Assembly (NCBI GenBank): GCA_031425695.1
Contig: JANPJV010000070.1
Location: forward strand, 1-14,830
Length of the DNA stretch: 14,830 nt
Reading direction: 5' to 3'
From: JANPJV01 sp031425695
GTDB taxonomy: Bacteria > Pseudomonadota > Gammaproteobacteria > Xanthomonadales > SZUA-5
The notes below the pieces were generated by a model that saw nothing but the letters and a program-made list of their open reading frames with translations, had not been told where the DNA came from and searched no databases. Position numbers and translations under genes: made by a program. Below, piece by piece: positions 6,684 to 14,630 of this stretch (position 1 is the stretch's first letter; every line of letters starts with the position of its first letter).

Positions 6684-7772
6684 CTAGTCACGTCCCGATT
6701 CCCCGCGGCGCCCACGCTCACAATCGATCAGCGCGCGCTTGCGTTCGAGGCCCCAGCGATAGCCGCCGAGGCTGCCGTCGCCGCGGAGGACGCGGTGGCA
6801 TGGGATGAGCACGGCGATGTTGTTGGCAGCGCAGGCGCTCGCGGTCGCGCGGATGGCGCGTGGCTTGTCGATGGCGGCGGCGGCTTCGCTGTAGCTGACC
6901 ACCGTGCCCTCCTTGATGCTCATTAGGAATCGCCAGACGCGCACCTGGAAGGCGGTTCCGCGGAGGTCGAGCGGGAGCGTCGGACGCGGTCCCATGCCGG
7001 CGAGATGGGTATCGAGTGCGGCCATCCATTGATCGAGCTGCAGGGCCGCCTCTGCACCCGATCGGATGAGCTCGGCACGCGGATACTCGGCGCGCAGCGC
7101 GGCTTGAAGCTCAGCGTCGCTGGCGCCGAAATGCACGAAGCAGACGCCGCGCTCGGTGGCCGCCATCAATAATGGCCCCAACACGCTTTCGCGCACGGCA
7201 AAGCTGATCTGCTCGCCAGCGCCGTGCGCGCGATACGCGGACGGGGTCATGCCGAGTTGCCCGTCGACCTGTTCGTAGACGCGGCTGGTGGAGCCGAAGC
7301 CCGCATCGAAGACCGCCTCAACCACGCTCGGGCGGCTGCGCAGGCCGGACTTCAGTTTTCGCAGGCGCGCGGCCGACTGGTACGCCTTGGGTGAAACCCC
7401 GAAATGCGTGGTGAAGCTGCGCTGCAGGTGTGCGGCACTGATTCCGGTCATGCGTGCGAGCTCAGCGAGCGGCAGGGGCGAGTCGGCATGCGTGTCGATA
7501 TGCGCCGCGACCTGCGCGAGCGCGGACGCCAGCGGGATGCTGTCGTTGCGCGGATGGCAGCGCTTGCATGCGCGAAAACCCGCTGATTCTGCCGCACCGC
7601 AATCAGCGAACAAGCGCAGGTTCTCCGGCCGCGCCGGGCGGGATTTGCAAGAGGGCCGGCAATAGACGCCGGTGGTGACGACGCCATACAAGAAGTGCCC
7701 ATCGAAGCTCGCGTCGCGGCGCGCGATGGCTGCGCGGTAAAGCTGTTCAGTCTGCTCGTCCATTTGGTTCAT
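6684..7772 (-). CDS. ada: Bifunctional DNA methyltransferase/activator Ada
   Basis: A 362-residue protein that repairs alkylated DNA and activates the adaptive response. The N-terminal domain has zinc ligands and the methylphosphotriester acceptor: Cys38 and Cys42 in GVYCRPSC, Cys69 and Cys72 in RACKRC, at exactly the E. coli positions, which supports the ATG at 7772. An AraC-type helix-turn-helix follows (about 85-185, 'LARMTGISAAHLQRSFTTHFG'). The C-terminal O6-alkylguanine methyltransferase has the acceptor Cys325 in IPCHRVLRGDGSLGGYRWG. The length matches the family (354 in E. coli). It is read from its own promoter, with a possible Ada box upstream. The preceding ribosome binding site is weak (AAGAG). 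Confidence 0.95.
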   Translation of the reverse strand: MNQMDEQTEQLYRAAIARRDASFDGHFLYGVVTTGVYCRPSCKSRPARPENLRLFADCGAAESAGFRACKRCHPRNDSIPLASALAQVAAHIDTHADSPLPLAELARMTGISAAHLQRSFTTHFGVSPKAYQSAARLRKLKSGLRSRPSVVEAVFDAGFGSTSRVYEQVDGQLGMTPSAYRAHGAGEQISFAVRESVLGPLLMAATERGVCFVHFGASDAELQAALRAEYPRAELIRSGAEAALQLDQWMAALDTHLAGMGPRPTLPLDLRGTAFQVRVWRFLMSIKEGTVVSYSEAAAAIDKPRAIRATASACAANNIAVLIPCHRVLRGDGSLGGYRWGLERKRALIDCERGRRGESGRD

Positions 7773-7831
7773 CCGGCGCTCTTACGGTGACGGCAGGATG
7801 CGCGGACACGCGGTTGATGGCGCTCCGAAAC

Positions 7832-7844
7832 TTGCGCCGCAATC
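7832..7844 (-). promoter_or_regulatory. Possible Ada box upstream of ada
   Basis: On the minus strand GAT-N6-GCAA, one mismatch from the E. coli Ada box AAT-N6-GCAA, about 60 nt before the ada start. In E. coli methylated Ada binds such a site to raise its own expression. The motif is short and there is no clear -35/-10 pair after it. Confidence 0.25.
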
Positions 7845-7852
7845 ATGCTGGC

Positions 7853-7916
7853 GTGGGTCTGGACCTTGTCCGGACACTCCTTTTGAGTGAAACGTCCGGA
7901 CCAGGTCCGGACCCAC
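7853..7916. repeat. Family A inverted repeat pair (REPIN-like), copy A3
   Basis: A compact 64-nt pair. Each end reads GTGG into a hairpin: left GTCTGGAC-CTT-GTCCGGAC, and right, read plus-strand, GTCCGGAC-CAG-GTCCGGAC-CCAC. The ends are 64 nt apart with a short ACTC...GAGT centre. It lies 6 nt beyond the stop of the SGNH-like gene and 80 nt upstream of ada. Confidence 0.85.
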
Positions 7917-7922
7917 AACAGA

Positions 7923-9062
7923 TCACTTGTGCGGAATTTGCAATTGCTCCCAGAGCGCAGTCTTGATCGCGGCCGTAGCCAGTGCCTGGCCGGCGTGGTT
8001 GAGATGGTACATGTCGCGGAAGTATTCGCAGGTGCGCATGCCCGGGCCCTCGAACATGCGGCTGAGATCGAGCATGCGGATCTCGCCGCGCGCGACTAGT
8101 GGTGCGTGAATCTGCGTGACCCAATCGCGCACGCCCACAGCAAGCCGCTCCTGCTCCCACAGCGGGTGCACCGGCATCAGCACGAGCAAAGGCGGCGCGT
8201 GCGAGGGCAACTCACGGAGTTGCTGCTGACGCAACTCGCGCATGCGCCGGAAAATCGGCGATTCGGCTTCCAGATCATGGCCGCGCCAGTCCCCTTGGCC
8301 GCCGTCGATGTGCATGTGCGTGCAGGTCGCGCGCGCGGTGTTCGCGGTCGCCACGCTAGTGAGATTCTGGTCCAGGGGGCGGGTGGGATCGAGGCAGGCA
8401 GCGAGTGACGAAGTATCCATGCCACATAGCGAATCGCTGCTGCGTCCGGTGACCCACAGGCGCTCGTCGATGCTCGGCCGCCGCCACCATTTCAGCGCCT
8501 TGGCCAGGCGCTTAGGACTGCGGGTGAGAAATTGAGCGTGGTGGCGATAGCCGGCCAACGCGGAAATCGATCCGAGCGTTGATGGCTCGGCGCGATCGAG
8601 CGGTACATGCTCGCTCACCCAGCGATGGTCGCCGATGCGCAGCCAAGGCTGCGCAATCGCCAGCTCATAGCTGCCGTTGCCGATGCTTTCGAATTCGGTC
8701 AGGGCGATCAGCACGACCGCCGCGCGCAGCTCCGGCAACTGCTCCTGCGCGTATCGGGTCAGCGTGCGCATGGTCAGCAGGTGGCCGCCCGGCATTGCCA
8801 GCGATGCGTATTCGAGTCCTTGCGCGCGCAGTGCCTCGCCGAGCGCCTCGTGATCCACCCCATATTCCGCGATCGAACTCCCGATCGTGATCACATTGAG
8901 GCGCTCCCCGCGCGCACGCAATGCACTCTGCAGCTGCAGGCTGCGACCGGTATGCGACCCGCCCGATTGAAGCAGCGCGCTAGCCGGCGTGCGGAGCATC
9001 AGCTCGACCAGCAGCACCAGCATGAGAGCGAGCCACAGATGCGGTTTGCGCAGGAAGGCCAT
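7923..9062 (-). CDS. SGNH-hydrolase-like protein, partner of MBOAT
   Basis: A 379-residue protein with an N-terminal membrane anchor or uncleaved signal (about 8-26, LWLALMLVLLVELML). The SGNH pattern is present: Gly61-Ser62-Ser63 in ITIGSSIAEYG as the nucleophile block, and Asp350...His353 in DMYHLNHAG as the C-terminal D-x-x-H block. Such periplasmic proteins (AlgX/AlgJ- or DltD-like in arrangement) work with MBOAT acyltransferases to acetylate polysaccharides or other glycans. Here it begins 13 nt after the MBOAT stop, so both are surely co-transcribed. The ribosome binding site is weak. Substrate is unknown; no polysaccharide synthesis genes are present in the window. Confidence 0.75.
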   Translation of the reverse strand: MAFLRKPHLWLALMLVLLVELMLRTPASALLQSGGSHTGRSLQLQSALRARGERLNVITIGSSIAEYGVDHEALGEALRAQGLEYASLAMPGGHLLTMRTLTRYAQEQLPELRAAVVLIALTEFESIGNGSYELAIAQPWLRIGDHRWVSEHVPLDRAEPSTLGSISALAGYRHHAQFLTRSPKRLAKALKWWRRPSIDERLWVTGRSSDSLCGMDTSSLAACLDPTRPLDQNLTSVATANTARATCTHMHIDGGQGDWRGHDLEAESPIFRRMRELRQQQLRELPSHAPPLLVLMPVHPLWEQERLAVGVRDWVTQIHAPLVARGEIRMLDLSRMFEGPGMRTCEYFRDMYHLNHAGQALATAAIKTALWEQLQIPHK

Positions 9063-9075
9063 CAGGGTTGGCTGG

Positions 9076-10485
9076 TCAAAACCGGAAGTAGATGAAGGGC
9101 GTTACGTGGCTCGGGGTGAGCAGCACGATCGCGATCAGCACGCCGCCGATGACGCCGGCGTAGCGCAAGGGGCCAGCGTCAGCGAGGCGCTCGTGGAGCG
9201 GACTGCGGCCGAAGCGCCAGTGCAGGAACAACAGGATCAGGATCAATCCGGTCATTGAGCGCGTTTCCGACACCAGCTGCGGGCCGAGCGTGAATAGCTC
9301 AGCCATGCGTCGCAACAGTTGCGCACAGGTCGCCAGGTCCGGGCTGCGGAACAGCAACCAGGCGAAGCACACCAGGTGCAGCACCAGCAGCCAGCGCAGC
9401 AGCAGCACGCCACGGTGGCGGCTCGCATAGAAGCCCGGGAACGCGGCCATCGCGATGCGCTCGAGCACCAGATAGCTGCCATGCAGCGCGCCCCAGAGCA
9501 CGAAGTTCCAGCTCGCGCCGTGCCACAAACCGCCGAGCAGCATGGTCAGGAATAGATTGACCGCCGTGCGCGTCGGCCCGCGTCGCGAACCGCCGAGGCT
9601 AATGTAGAGATAGTCACGCAGCCACCGCGACAAGGTCATGTGCCAGCGTCGCCAGAACTCCTGCACGCTGGTGGCGAGATACGGATAGTTGAAGTTTTGC
9701 GGGAAGCGGATGCCGAACAGCGCCGCGAGCCCGATCGCCACATCCGTGTAGCCGGAAAAATCGAAATAGATCTGGAAGGCATAGGCATACATGCCGAGCC
9801 AGGCGGCGATGGGCGTGGCGGCTCCGGGCGCAGCGAAGATCGGGTCGACGAACTCCGCCAGCGAGTCGGCACCGATCATTTTCTTGGCAAGGCCGAGCAC
9901 GATCAGCGCGATCGCGAGCTGTCCCTCGCGCGACGTACAGCGGTGACGCAGGTCGAGCTCGTGGAAAAACTCCGACGCGCGCACGATCGGCCCAGCGACA
10001 AGATGCGGAAAGAACGCCAGGAACAATGCGTAGTCGAGCAGCGAGCGGCGCGGCTCGATCTGCCCGCGGTAGCGATCGACCGTGTAGGAGATGCTCTGGA
10101 AGGTATAGAAGGAAATGCCGATCGGCAGCAGCAGATCAAGCGTGTCCCATTGCCATTCCGGCGCCATCCAGCCGATACCCGCGTTGGCACTTCGAATGAC
10201 GAAATCAGCGTACTTGAAGACCGCCAGGATGCCGAGGTTGAGGGTCAGGCTCAGCGCCAGCCAGCGCCCCGGATGCCCGGCCTCGCGCATGCGCTGGCCA
10301 ACATGAAAATCCAGCAGGGTCGTGAAACCGATCAGCCCAAGGTACTGCCAGTTCCACTGCGCATAGAAGTAATAACTCGCCACCAGCAACATCATCCGCC
10401 GCGCCCGCACGTGGCGGAACAACAGCGCATCCAGCGCCAGCACCACCAGCACGAACCCGAGAAAATGCCAGCTGTTGAACAGCAT
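9076..10485 (-). CDS. MBOAT family O-acyltransferase (AlgI/DltB type)
   Basis: A 469-residue polytopic inner-membrane protein of the membrane-bound O-acyltransferase family, which moves acyl groups across the membrane for glycan O-acylation. The start MLFNSWHFLGF is typical of the AlgI group. Family signatures are 'LLPIGISFYTFQSISYTVDRYRG' (about 119-141), 'YAFQIYFDFSGYTDVAIGLA' (about 235-254), 'EFWRRWHMTLSRWLRDYLYI' (276-295, His282) and the catalytic His322 in GGLWHGASW. ATG at 10485 was chosen for this conserved start; an upstream open extension has no family match. It is the first gene of the pair with the SGNH-like gene and is divergent from the ABC exporter. Confidence 0.9.
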   Translation of the reverse strand: MLFNSWHFLGFVLVVLALDALLFRHVRARRMMLLVASYYFYAQWNWQYLGLIGFTTLLDFHVGQRMREAGHPGRWLALSLTLNLGILAVFKYADFVIRSANAGIGWMAPEWQWDTLDLLLPIGISFYTFQSISYTVDRYRGQIEPRRSLLDYALFLAFFPHLVAGPIVRASEFFHELDLRHRCTSREGQLAIALIVLGLAKKMIGADSLAEFVDPIFAAPGAATPIAAWLGMYAYAFQIYFDFSGYTDVAIGLAALFGIRFPQNFNYPYLATSVQEFWRRWHMTLSRWLRDYLYISLGGSRRGPTRTAVNLFLTMLLGGLWHGASWNFVLWGALHGSYLVLERIAMAAFPGFYASRHRGVLLLRWLLVLHLVCFAWLLFRSPDLATCAQLLRRMAELFTLGPQLVSETRSMTGLILILLFLHWRFGRSPLHERLADAGPLRYAGVIGGVLIAIVLLTPSHVTPFIYFRF

Positions 10486-10634
10486 CCGTCCACACCGAAA
10501 GCGCAGGGCGCGGATGCTAGCGGAATGTCGGGGATCACGACCTTGGGCGACGAAGCCCACAATCACCCCCTGGGCGTAGGCCGGCTCCTATGCGCCCGCC
10601 AGCGTCGATTCTCGCCAAGCGAGCCCGAGCGCAA

Positions 10635-10672
10635 GGCGGCCGCGTGTCGCGACGTAGCGACACGCGGCCGCC
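10635..10672. repeat. Perfect 16-bp inverted repeat in a divergent intergenic region
   Basis: GGCGGCCGCGTGTCGC, loop GACGTA, GCGACACGCGGCCGCC. The stem has no mismatch. It lies between the MBOAT start (10485) and the ABC exporter start (10745), so it is not a 3' terminator for either gene; it may be a dispersed repeat or an operator-like structure. The rest of this 259-nt gap shows no gene and no clear promoter. Confidence 0.7.
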
Positions 10673-10744
10673 GGCGCGACAGGGCACTTCGCACAGCCCA
10701 ACTTGATGCGCGCACGGAACCGCGCTACGTGTAGCTTCCGCCCC

Positions 10745-12592
10745 ATGGCTGACGACTCAATTCTCGCGAAGAGCTTTCTCGGCGTCTTCAAATACAGCGG
10801 GCGGGCGCTCGCGCTGGTGTGGGCGACCAGTCGGCGGCTGACCGTGGGGCTGGCCATGCTGACGCTGGTGGCGGGGCTGTTGCCAGCAGCGGTGGCCTAT
10901 GTCGGCGCGCTGATCGTCGACGCGGTAGTAGCGGCCAGCCGGGCGCAAGCGGCGGGTGCGGCGCCGGACTTCGACGCGGTGGTCTGGTGGGTTGCGCTCG
11001 AGGCCTTGCTGGTCGCGACGATGGCCGGCATCCAGCGCGGCTTGTCTTTGTGCCAGTCGCTGCTGCGCGCGCAGCTGGGTCAGCGCGTCAACGTGATGAT
11101 CCTGGAGAAGGCGCTCACCCTCGAACTCACCCAGTTCGAGGATTCGGAGTTCTACGACAAGCTCACCCGCGCGCGGCGCGAAGCTTCGAGCCGACCGCTG
11201 TCGCTGGTCATGCGTACACTGGGCCTTTTGCAGAATGCGGTGTCGCTGGCGAGCTTCGGTGCGCTGCTGGTGCAGTTTTCGCCCTGGGCCGTCGCGCTGC
11301 TGGTTCTCGCCGGGCTGCCCGCCTTCATCGCTGAGGCACGCTTCTCCGGTGATGCCTTCCGGCTGTTCCGCTGGCGTTCGCCCGAGACGCGCATGCAGCT
11401 CTACCTCGAAACCGTGCTCGCGCGCGAGGACAATGCCAAGGAGGTCAAGCTGTTCGGCCTCGGCCCGCTGTTTCTCGACCGCTATCGGGCAATCTTCCGC
11501 AAGCTCTACGCCGAGGACCGCAAGCTGGCGATCCGCCGCGATGCGTGGGGTTTCGGGCTCAGCCTGCTGGCGACTGCGGCACTCTATGGCGCCTACGTGT
11601 GGATTGCCTGGTCGACGGTCGCGAACCTGATCACGCTCGGGCAGATGACCATGTACCTGATGCTGTTCCGCCAGGGACAGTCGGCGGTGTCGGCGAGCCT
11701 GTCCGCGGTAGGCGGCATGTACGAGGACAACCTGTACCTGTCGACCCTGTATGAGTTCCTGGATACGCCGGTGGCGGAGCCGCAGCCGGGAAGAAAAGCG
11801 TCCGAACAAGGTTCGGACTCACCAGCGCACATGCTCGAGCGCGGCATCCGCTTCGAGCAGGTCAGCTTTACCTATCCCGGCGCGGAAGAGCCGGCGCTGG
11901 TCGATATCGATCTCACGCTGCGCCCTGGACAGTCATTGGCGCTGGTCGGCGAAAACGGTTCCGGCAAGACCACCCTGATCAAGCTGCTGACCGGGCTCTA
12001 CACCCCCGACCGCGGGCGCATCCTGCTCGACGGACGTGACCTCATCGACTGGGACAAGGACACGCTGCGGCGGCGCATCGGCGTCATCTTCCAGGACTTC
12101 GCGCGCTACCAGATCAAGGTCGGCGAGAACATCGGCGTCGGCGACGTACGCCACTTCGAAGACCGCGAACGCTGGCTCGAAGCCGCCGACAAGGGAATGG
12201 CCGACGACTTCATCCGCGCGCTCGCGGCAGGCTTCGACACCCAGCTCGGCAAGTGGTTCAAGGACGGCCGCGAGCTGTCTGGCGGCCAGTGGCAGAAGAT
12301 CGCGCTGGCGCGTGCCTTCATGCGCAGCGAGGCCGATATCCTGGTCCTCGACGAACCCACCGCAGCGATGGACGCGGCCGCCGAGGCCACCATCTTCGAA
12401 CACTTCCGCCAGCTCACCCGCGAGCGCATCGCGATCCTGATCAGCCACCGCTTTTCGACCGTGCGCATGGCCGACCAGATTGTCGTCATCGAACGCGGCC
12501 ACATTGTCGAACGCGGCGACCACGCCGCGCTGATGGCCCTCGACGGCCACTACGCCAGGCTGTTTTCGCTGCAGGCCGCAGGGTATCGGTGA
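10745..12592 (+). CDS. ABC exporter, fused membrane and ATPase domains
   Basis: A 615-residue half-transporter of the ABCB-like exporter type; likely acts as a dimer in the inner membrane. The transmembrane domain covers about residues 30-335. The ATPase domain starts near 368 and shows Walker A GENGSGKTT (403-410), Q-loop IFQDF (448-452), the LSGGQ signature (511-515), Walker B DILVLDEPTA (531-540) and the switch His568 in ISHRF. All ATPase motifs are intact. Residues 351-360 in the linker between the domains are encoded by a family A repeat unit. ATG at 10745 starts a conserved N-terminus; no good ribosome binding site precedes it, and TTG 10703 or ATG 10706 are alternatives. Cargo is unknown. 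Confidence 0.85.
   Translation: MADDSILAKSFLGVFKYSGRALALVWATSRRLTVGLAMLTLVAGLLPAAVAYVGALIVDAVVAASRAQAAGAAPDFDAVVWWVALEALLVATMAGIQRGLSLCQSLLRAQLGQRVNVMILEKALTLELTQFEDSEFYDKLTRARREASSRPLSLVMRTLGLLQNAVSLASFGALLVQFSPWAVALLVLAGLPAFIAEARFSGDAFRLFRWRSPETRMQLYLETVLAREDNAKEVKLFGLGPLFLDRYRAIFRKLYAEDRKLAIRRDAWGFGLSLLATAALYGAYVWIAWSTVANLITLGQMTMYLMLFRQGQSAVSASLSAVGGMYEDNLYLSTLYEFLDTPVAEPQPGRKASEQGSDSPAHMLERGIRFEQVSFTYPGAEEPALVDIDLTLRPGQSLALVGENGSGKTTLIKLLTGLYTPDRGRILLDGRDLIDWDKDTLRRRIGVIFQDFARYQIKVGENIGVGDVRHFEDRERWLEAADKGMADDFIRALAAGFDTQLGKWFKDGRELSGGQWQKIALARAFMRSEADILVLDEPTAAMDAAAEATIFEHFRQLTRERIAILISHRFSTVRMADQIVVIERGHIVERGDHAALMALDGHYARLFSLQAAGYR
11794..11822 (+). repeat. Single family A unit inside the ABC exporter gene, copy A4
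   Basis: AAAAGC then GTCCGAAC, loop AAG, GTTCGGAC, then TCAC. The 8-bp stem is perfect. It lies in frame between the transmembrane and ATPase domains and encodes residues 351-360 (KASEQGSDSP). Compared with the intergenic copies, both sides of the stem changed together, so pairing is kept. Confidence 0.8.
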
Positions 12593-12616
12593 CGCGGAGC
12601 GATTGCGGTGCTGGTG

Positions 12617-12795
12617 GTGGGTCTGCGCTATGCGCGGACGCTTGTGCCCTGGTTGTTGCTGGTGTTGGGTCGGCGCGATCGCTGTTCGGAAGGAAAGCGT
12701 CCGCGCACAGCGCAGACCCACCAACATCAAAAGCGTCCGCGCAAAGCACATACCGACCCATGATCAAAACCGTCCGCACATGGCGCAGACCCACC
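12617..12795. repeat. Cluster of family A units, copy A5 and relatives
   Basis: A pair of units (12617-12643 and 12695-12722) are inverted and match at 27 of 28 positions: GTGGGTCTGCGCTATGCGC at the left end. Further single units follow at about 12729-12760 (degenerate) and 12766-12795 (GTCCGCAC...GCGCAGAC). A degenerate unit also seems to lie between the main pair. It starts 24 nt beyond the ABC stop codon and fills most of the 257-nt gap before the DUF192 gene. I see no gene here. Confidence 0.8.
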
Positions 12796-12849
12796 ACGAG
12801 CACGCGTAGCATCGCGGCCATTGCGCGCCGCGCTTTACGGAATCGAACC

Positions 12850-13293
12850 ATGAGGATCCTTTTGCTCTTACTCCTCCCCGGGTTGATCACCGGGTGCTCG
12901 GCGGGTCAGCCGAGCGTGCAGCTCAAGGGTGAGCGCTTCAGTGTTGAGATTGCCGACGACGAGGCGGAGCGGCAGCGCGGCCTCATGTTCCGCGAAACGA
13001 TGGCGCCGTCGGCAGGAATGCTGTTCCTGTTCGAGCGCAAGGAGCCGCTGGCCTTCTGGATGAAGAACACCCGCATTCCGCTCGACATCCTGTATTTCGA
13101 TGAGCAATGGAAGCTGGTCGGCTGGAGCCTCAACACTCCGCCCTGCTCGCGCGGCGACCAGTGCCCGAGCTATCCCAGTCAGGCGCCGGCGCGCTATGTG
13201 TTGGAGCTCAATGCCGGCACCAGCGAGCGGCTGGGGGTCAAGCTGGGTGACAGCCTGGATGTCAGCCGGGTCGAAGCTGCCAAGGGCGGCTGA
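12850..13293 (+). CDS. DUF192 domain lipoprotein
   Basis: A 147-residue lipoprotein. The signal peptide ends in a lipobox, LITG|Cys16, so it is anchored to a membrane, probably facing the periplasm. The DUF192 domain (about 24-140) has its markers: RQRGLMFRE (41-49), GMLFLF (56-61), FWMKNTRIPLDI (69-80) and a conserved 'LNTPPCSRGDQCPSYP' loop with two cysteines. Family function is not settled. A longer frame extends upstream, but it runs through the ABC exporter's 3' end in another frame, so ATG 12850 before the lipoprotein signal was chosen. It follows the repeat cluster and may have its own promoter; none was clear. Confidence 0.85.
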   Translation: MRILLLLLLPGLITGCSAGQPSVQLKGERFSVEIADDEAERQRGLMFRETMAPSAGMLFLFERKEPLAFWMKNTRIPLDILYFDEQWKLVGWSLNTPPCSRGDQCPSYPSQAPARYVLELNAGTSERLGVKLGDSLDVSRVEAAKGG

Positions 13294-13322
13294 GGTCGGG
13301 GCATTCCGCGAGAACAACGTTC

Positions 13323-13435
13323 TGCTCCCCTCTCCCACGCTTCTGGGGAGAGGGGCGTGGGAGAGGGCGCCTTTGTTATGAGTAAAGAGTGCCTCTCCCC
13401 CAACCCCTCTCCTAGGGGCGTGGGAGAAGGGAGCA
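13323..13435. repeat. Family B long foldback repeat
   Basis: Outer arms TGCTCCCCTCTCCCACGC (13323-13340) and GCGTGGGAGAAGGGAGCA (13418-13435) match at 17 of 18 positions. Inner arms (about 13346-13370 and 13390-13412) pair as well, so most of the 113 bp can fold back. CTCTCCC/GGGAGAG-rich repeats like this are common in related genomes (from memory). It begins 29 nt after the DUF192 stop and could end that transcript. Confidence 0.75.
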
Positions 13436-13460
13436 ATAGATCAACGCTCACGGAGGCGTC

Positions 13461-14630
13461 TTGAAAAGTACCTCGCGAAATCTCTGGATATCCGGTTGGG
13501 TGAGCCTGCTCACCGATCTCTCCAGCCACATGATCTTCCCTTTGCTGCCCTTCTATTTGACGCGAGTTCTGGGCGCAGGTCCGGCCATCGTCGGGCTCAT
13601 CGAAGGTGCTGCCGAATCGGTCGCGGCCGCGCTCAAGCTCTACGCAGGGCGCTGGTCGGACCGCATGGGGCGGCGCAAGCCATTCGTGATCGGTGGCTAT
13701 GCGCTCTCGGCGCTGAGCAAGATCCTGTTCATCCCGGCGTTGACCTGGATGTTGATCCTGGGTGCACGGGTGATCGAGCGCATCGGCAAAGGCATCCGCT
13801 CGGCCCCGCGCGATGCGCTGATCGCGGAGGAAGCGCAGGGCCAGGGGGTCGGTGCGGCGTTCGGGCTGCAGCGCGCCATGGACGGTGCCGGCGGCATGCT
13901 CGGCGCGATCATTTGCTGGCTGCTGGTGTCGCGAATGGAATATCGCGAGATCTTCCTGTGGTCGCTGATCCCGGCCTTCCTCGCAGTCATCGTGGCTTGC
14001 GGCCTGCGCGAGACCGGCAGCGCCGCCAGCCTGCTACGCCCGCCAGCCGATGCGCCGAGGACGCCGCGCCCACCATTGCCGCCCACGGTACGCGCTGCCG
14101 TCACCGCCTGCGCAATCTATGCGCTGGGCCACTTGAGCTTCGCATTCCTGCTCCTGGCCGGGAGTGCCGGCGGCTGGCCGGACGAGCGCACACTACTCGC
14201 CTACGTGCTCTATCTGGCGGTGTACACCGTGGTCAGCCCGATCGCAGGCCGCGCCTCCGATCGCGTCGGGCGGCGGCGCATGCTGGTGCTCGGCTATGCC
14301 GTCTTCGGTGTCCTGGCGCTGGCCCTGCCGTTCGCGATCGGCAGCCCATGGTTGCTCCTGGTCTTCCTGGGCTACGGCCTCGCCGAGGCGATTACCGATT
14401 CAGTACAGCGCGCCTGGATCGCCGATCTCGCTCCCCGCGACCAACGTGCCGCCGCCATGGGCGCGTACCACGCCGCCATCGCCATCGTCGCCCTCCCCGG
14501 CGGCTTCGCCCTCGGCTGGCTCTGGGGCAACGTCAGCGTCGCCGCCGCCTGCGCCGCCGCACTCACCTTGACCACCATCGCGGCTGTCGCGCTGATGCGC
14601 ATTCCGCACGCGACGCCAGCGCGCGCGTAG
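13461..14630 (+). CDS. MFS transporter
   Basis: A 389-residue member of the major facilitator superfamily, probably a 12-helix inner-membrane efflux protein. Motif A appears in both halves: GRWSDRMGRR (63-72) and GRASDRVGRR (263-272). Further markers are 'ERIGKGIRSAPRDALIAEEA' (106-125) and 'LQRAMDGAGGMLG' (136-148). A proline-rich cytoplasmic loop at about 193-209 joins the halves. Substrate is unknown. The start is TTG at 13461, supported by a strong GGAGG 5 nt upstream. The stop codon TAG is provided by the start of a family C repeat, so the last few codons may derive from it. Confidence 0.9.
   Translation: MKSTSRNLWISGWVSLLTDLSSHMIFPLLPFYLTRVLGAGPAIVGLIEGAAESVAAALKLYAGRWSDRMGRRKPFVIGGYALSALSKILFIPALTWMLILGARVIERIGKGIRSAPRDALIAEEAQGQGVGAAFGLQRAMDGAGGMLGAIICWLLVSRMEYREIFLWSLIPAFLAVIVACGLRETGSAASLLRPPADAPRTPRPPLPPTVRAAVTACAIYALGHLSFAFLLLAGSAGGWPDERTLLAYVLYLAVYTVVSPIAGRASDRVGRRRMLVLGYAVFGVLALALPFAIGSPWLLLVFLGYGLAEAITDSVQRAWIADLAPRDQRAAAMGAYHAAIAIVALPGGFALGWLWGNVSVAAACAAALTLTTIAAVALMRIPHATPARA

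Noticed and set aside
6364..6721. Cysteine-rich small open frames in the foldback element
   Set aside because: They only translate the GCACAAAA-type repeats and have no independent support.
9640..10734. Long plus-strand frame opposite the MBOAT gene
   Set aside because: Antisense shadow of a well-supported acyltransferase; composition is unlike a real protein.
10757..11809. Long open frame (350 codons) on the minus strand within the ABC exporter
   Set aside because: GC-rich coding DNA yields long antisense frames; the plus-strand frame has clear ABC motifs and this one reads as low-complexity Arg/Gln-rich sequence.
12253..12849. Upstream extension of the DUF192 frame
   Set aside because: It runs through the ABC gene in another frame and through the repeat cluster; the lipoprotein signal fixes the start at 12850.
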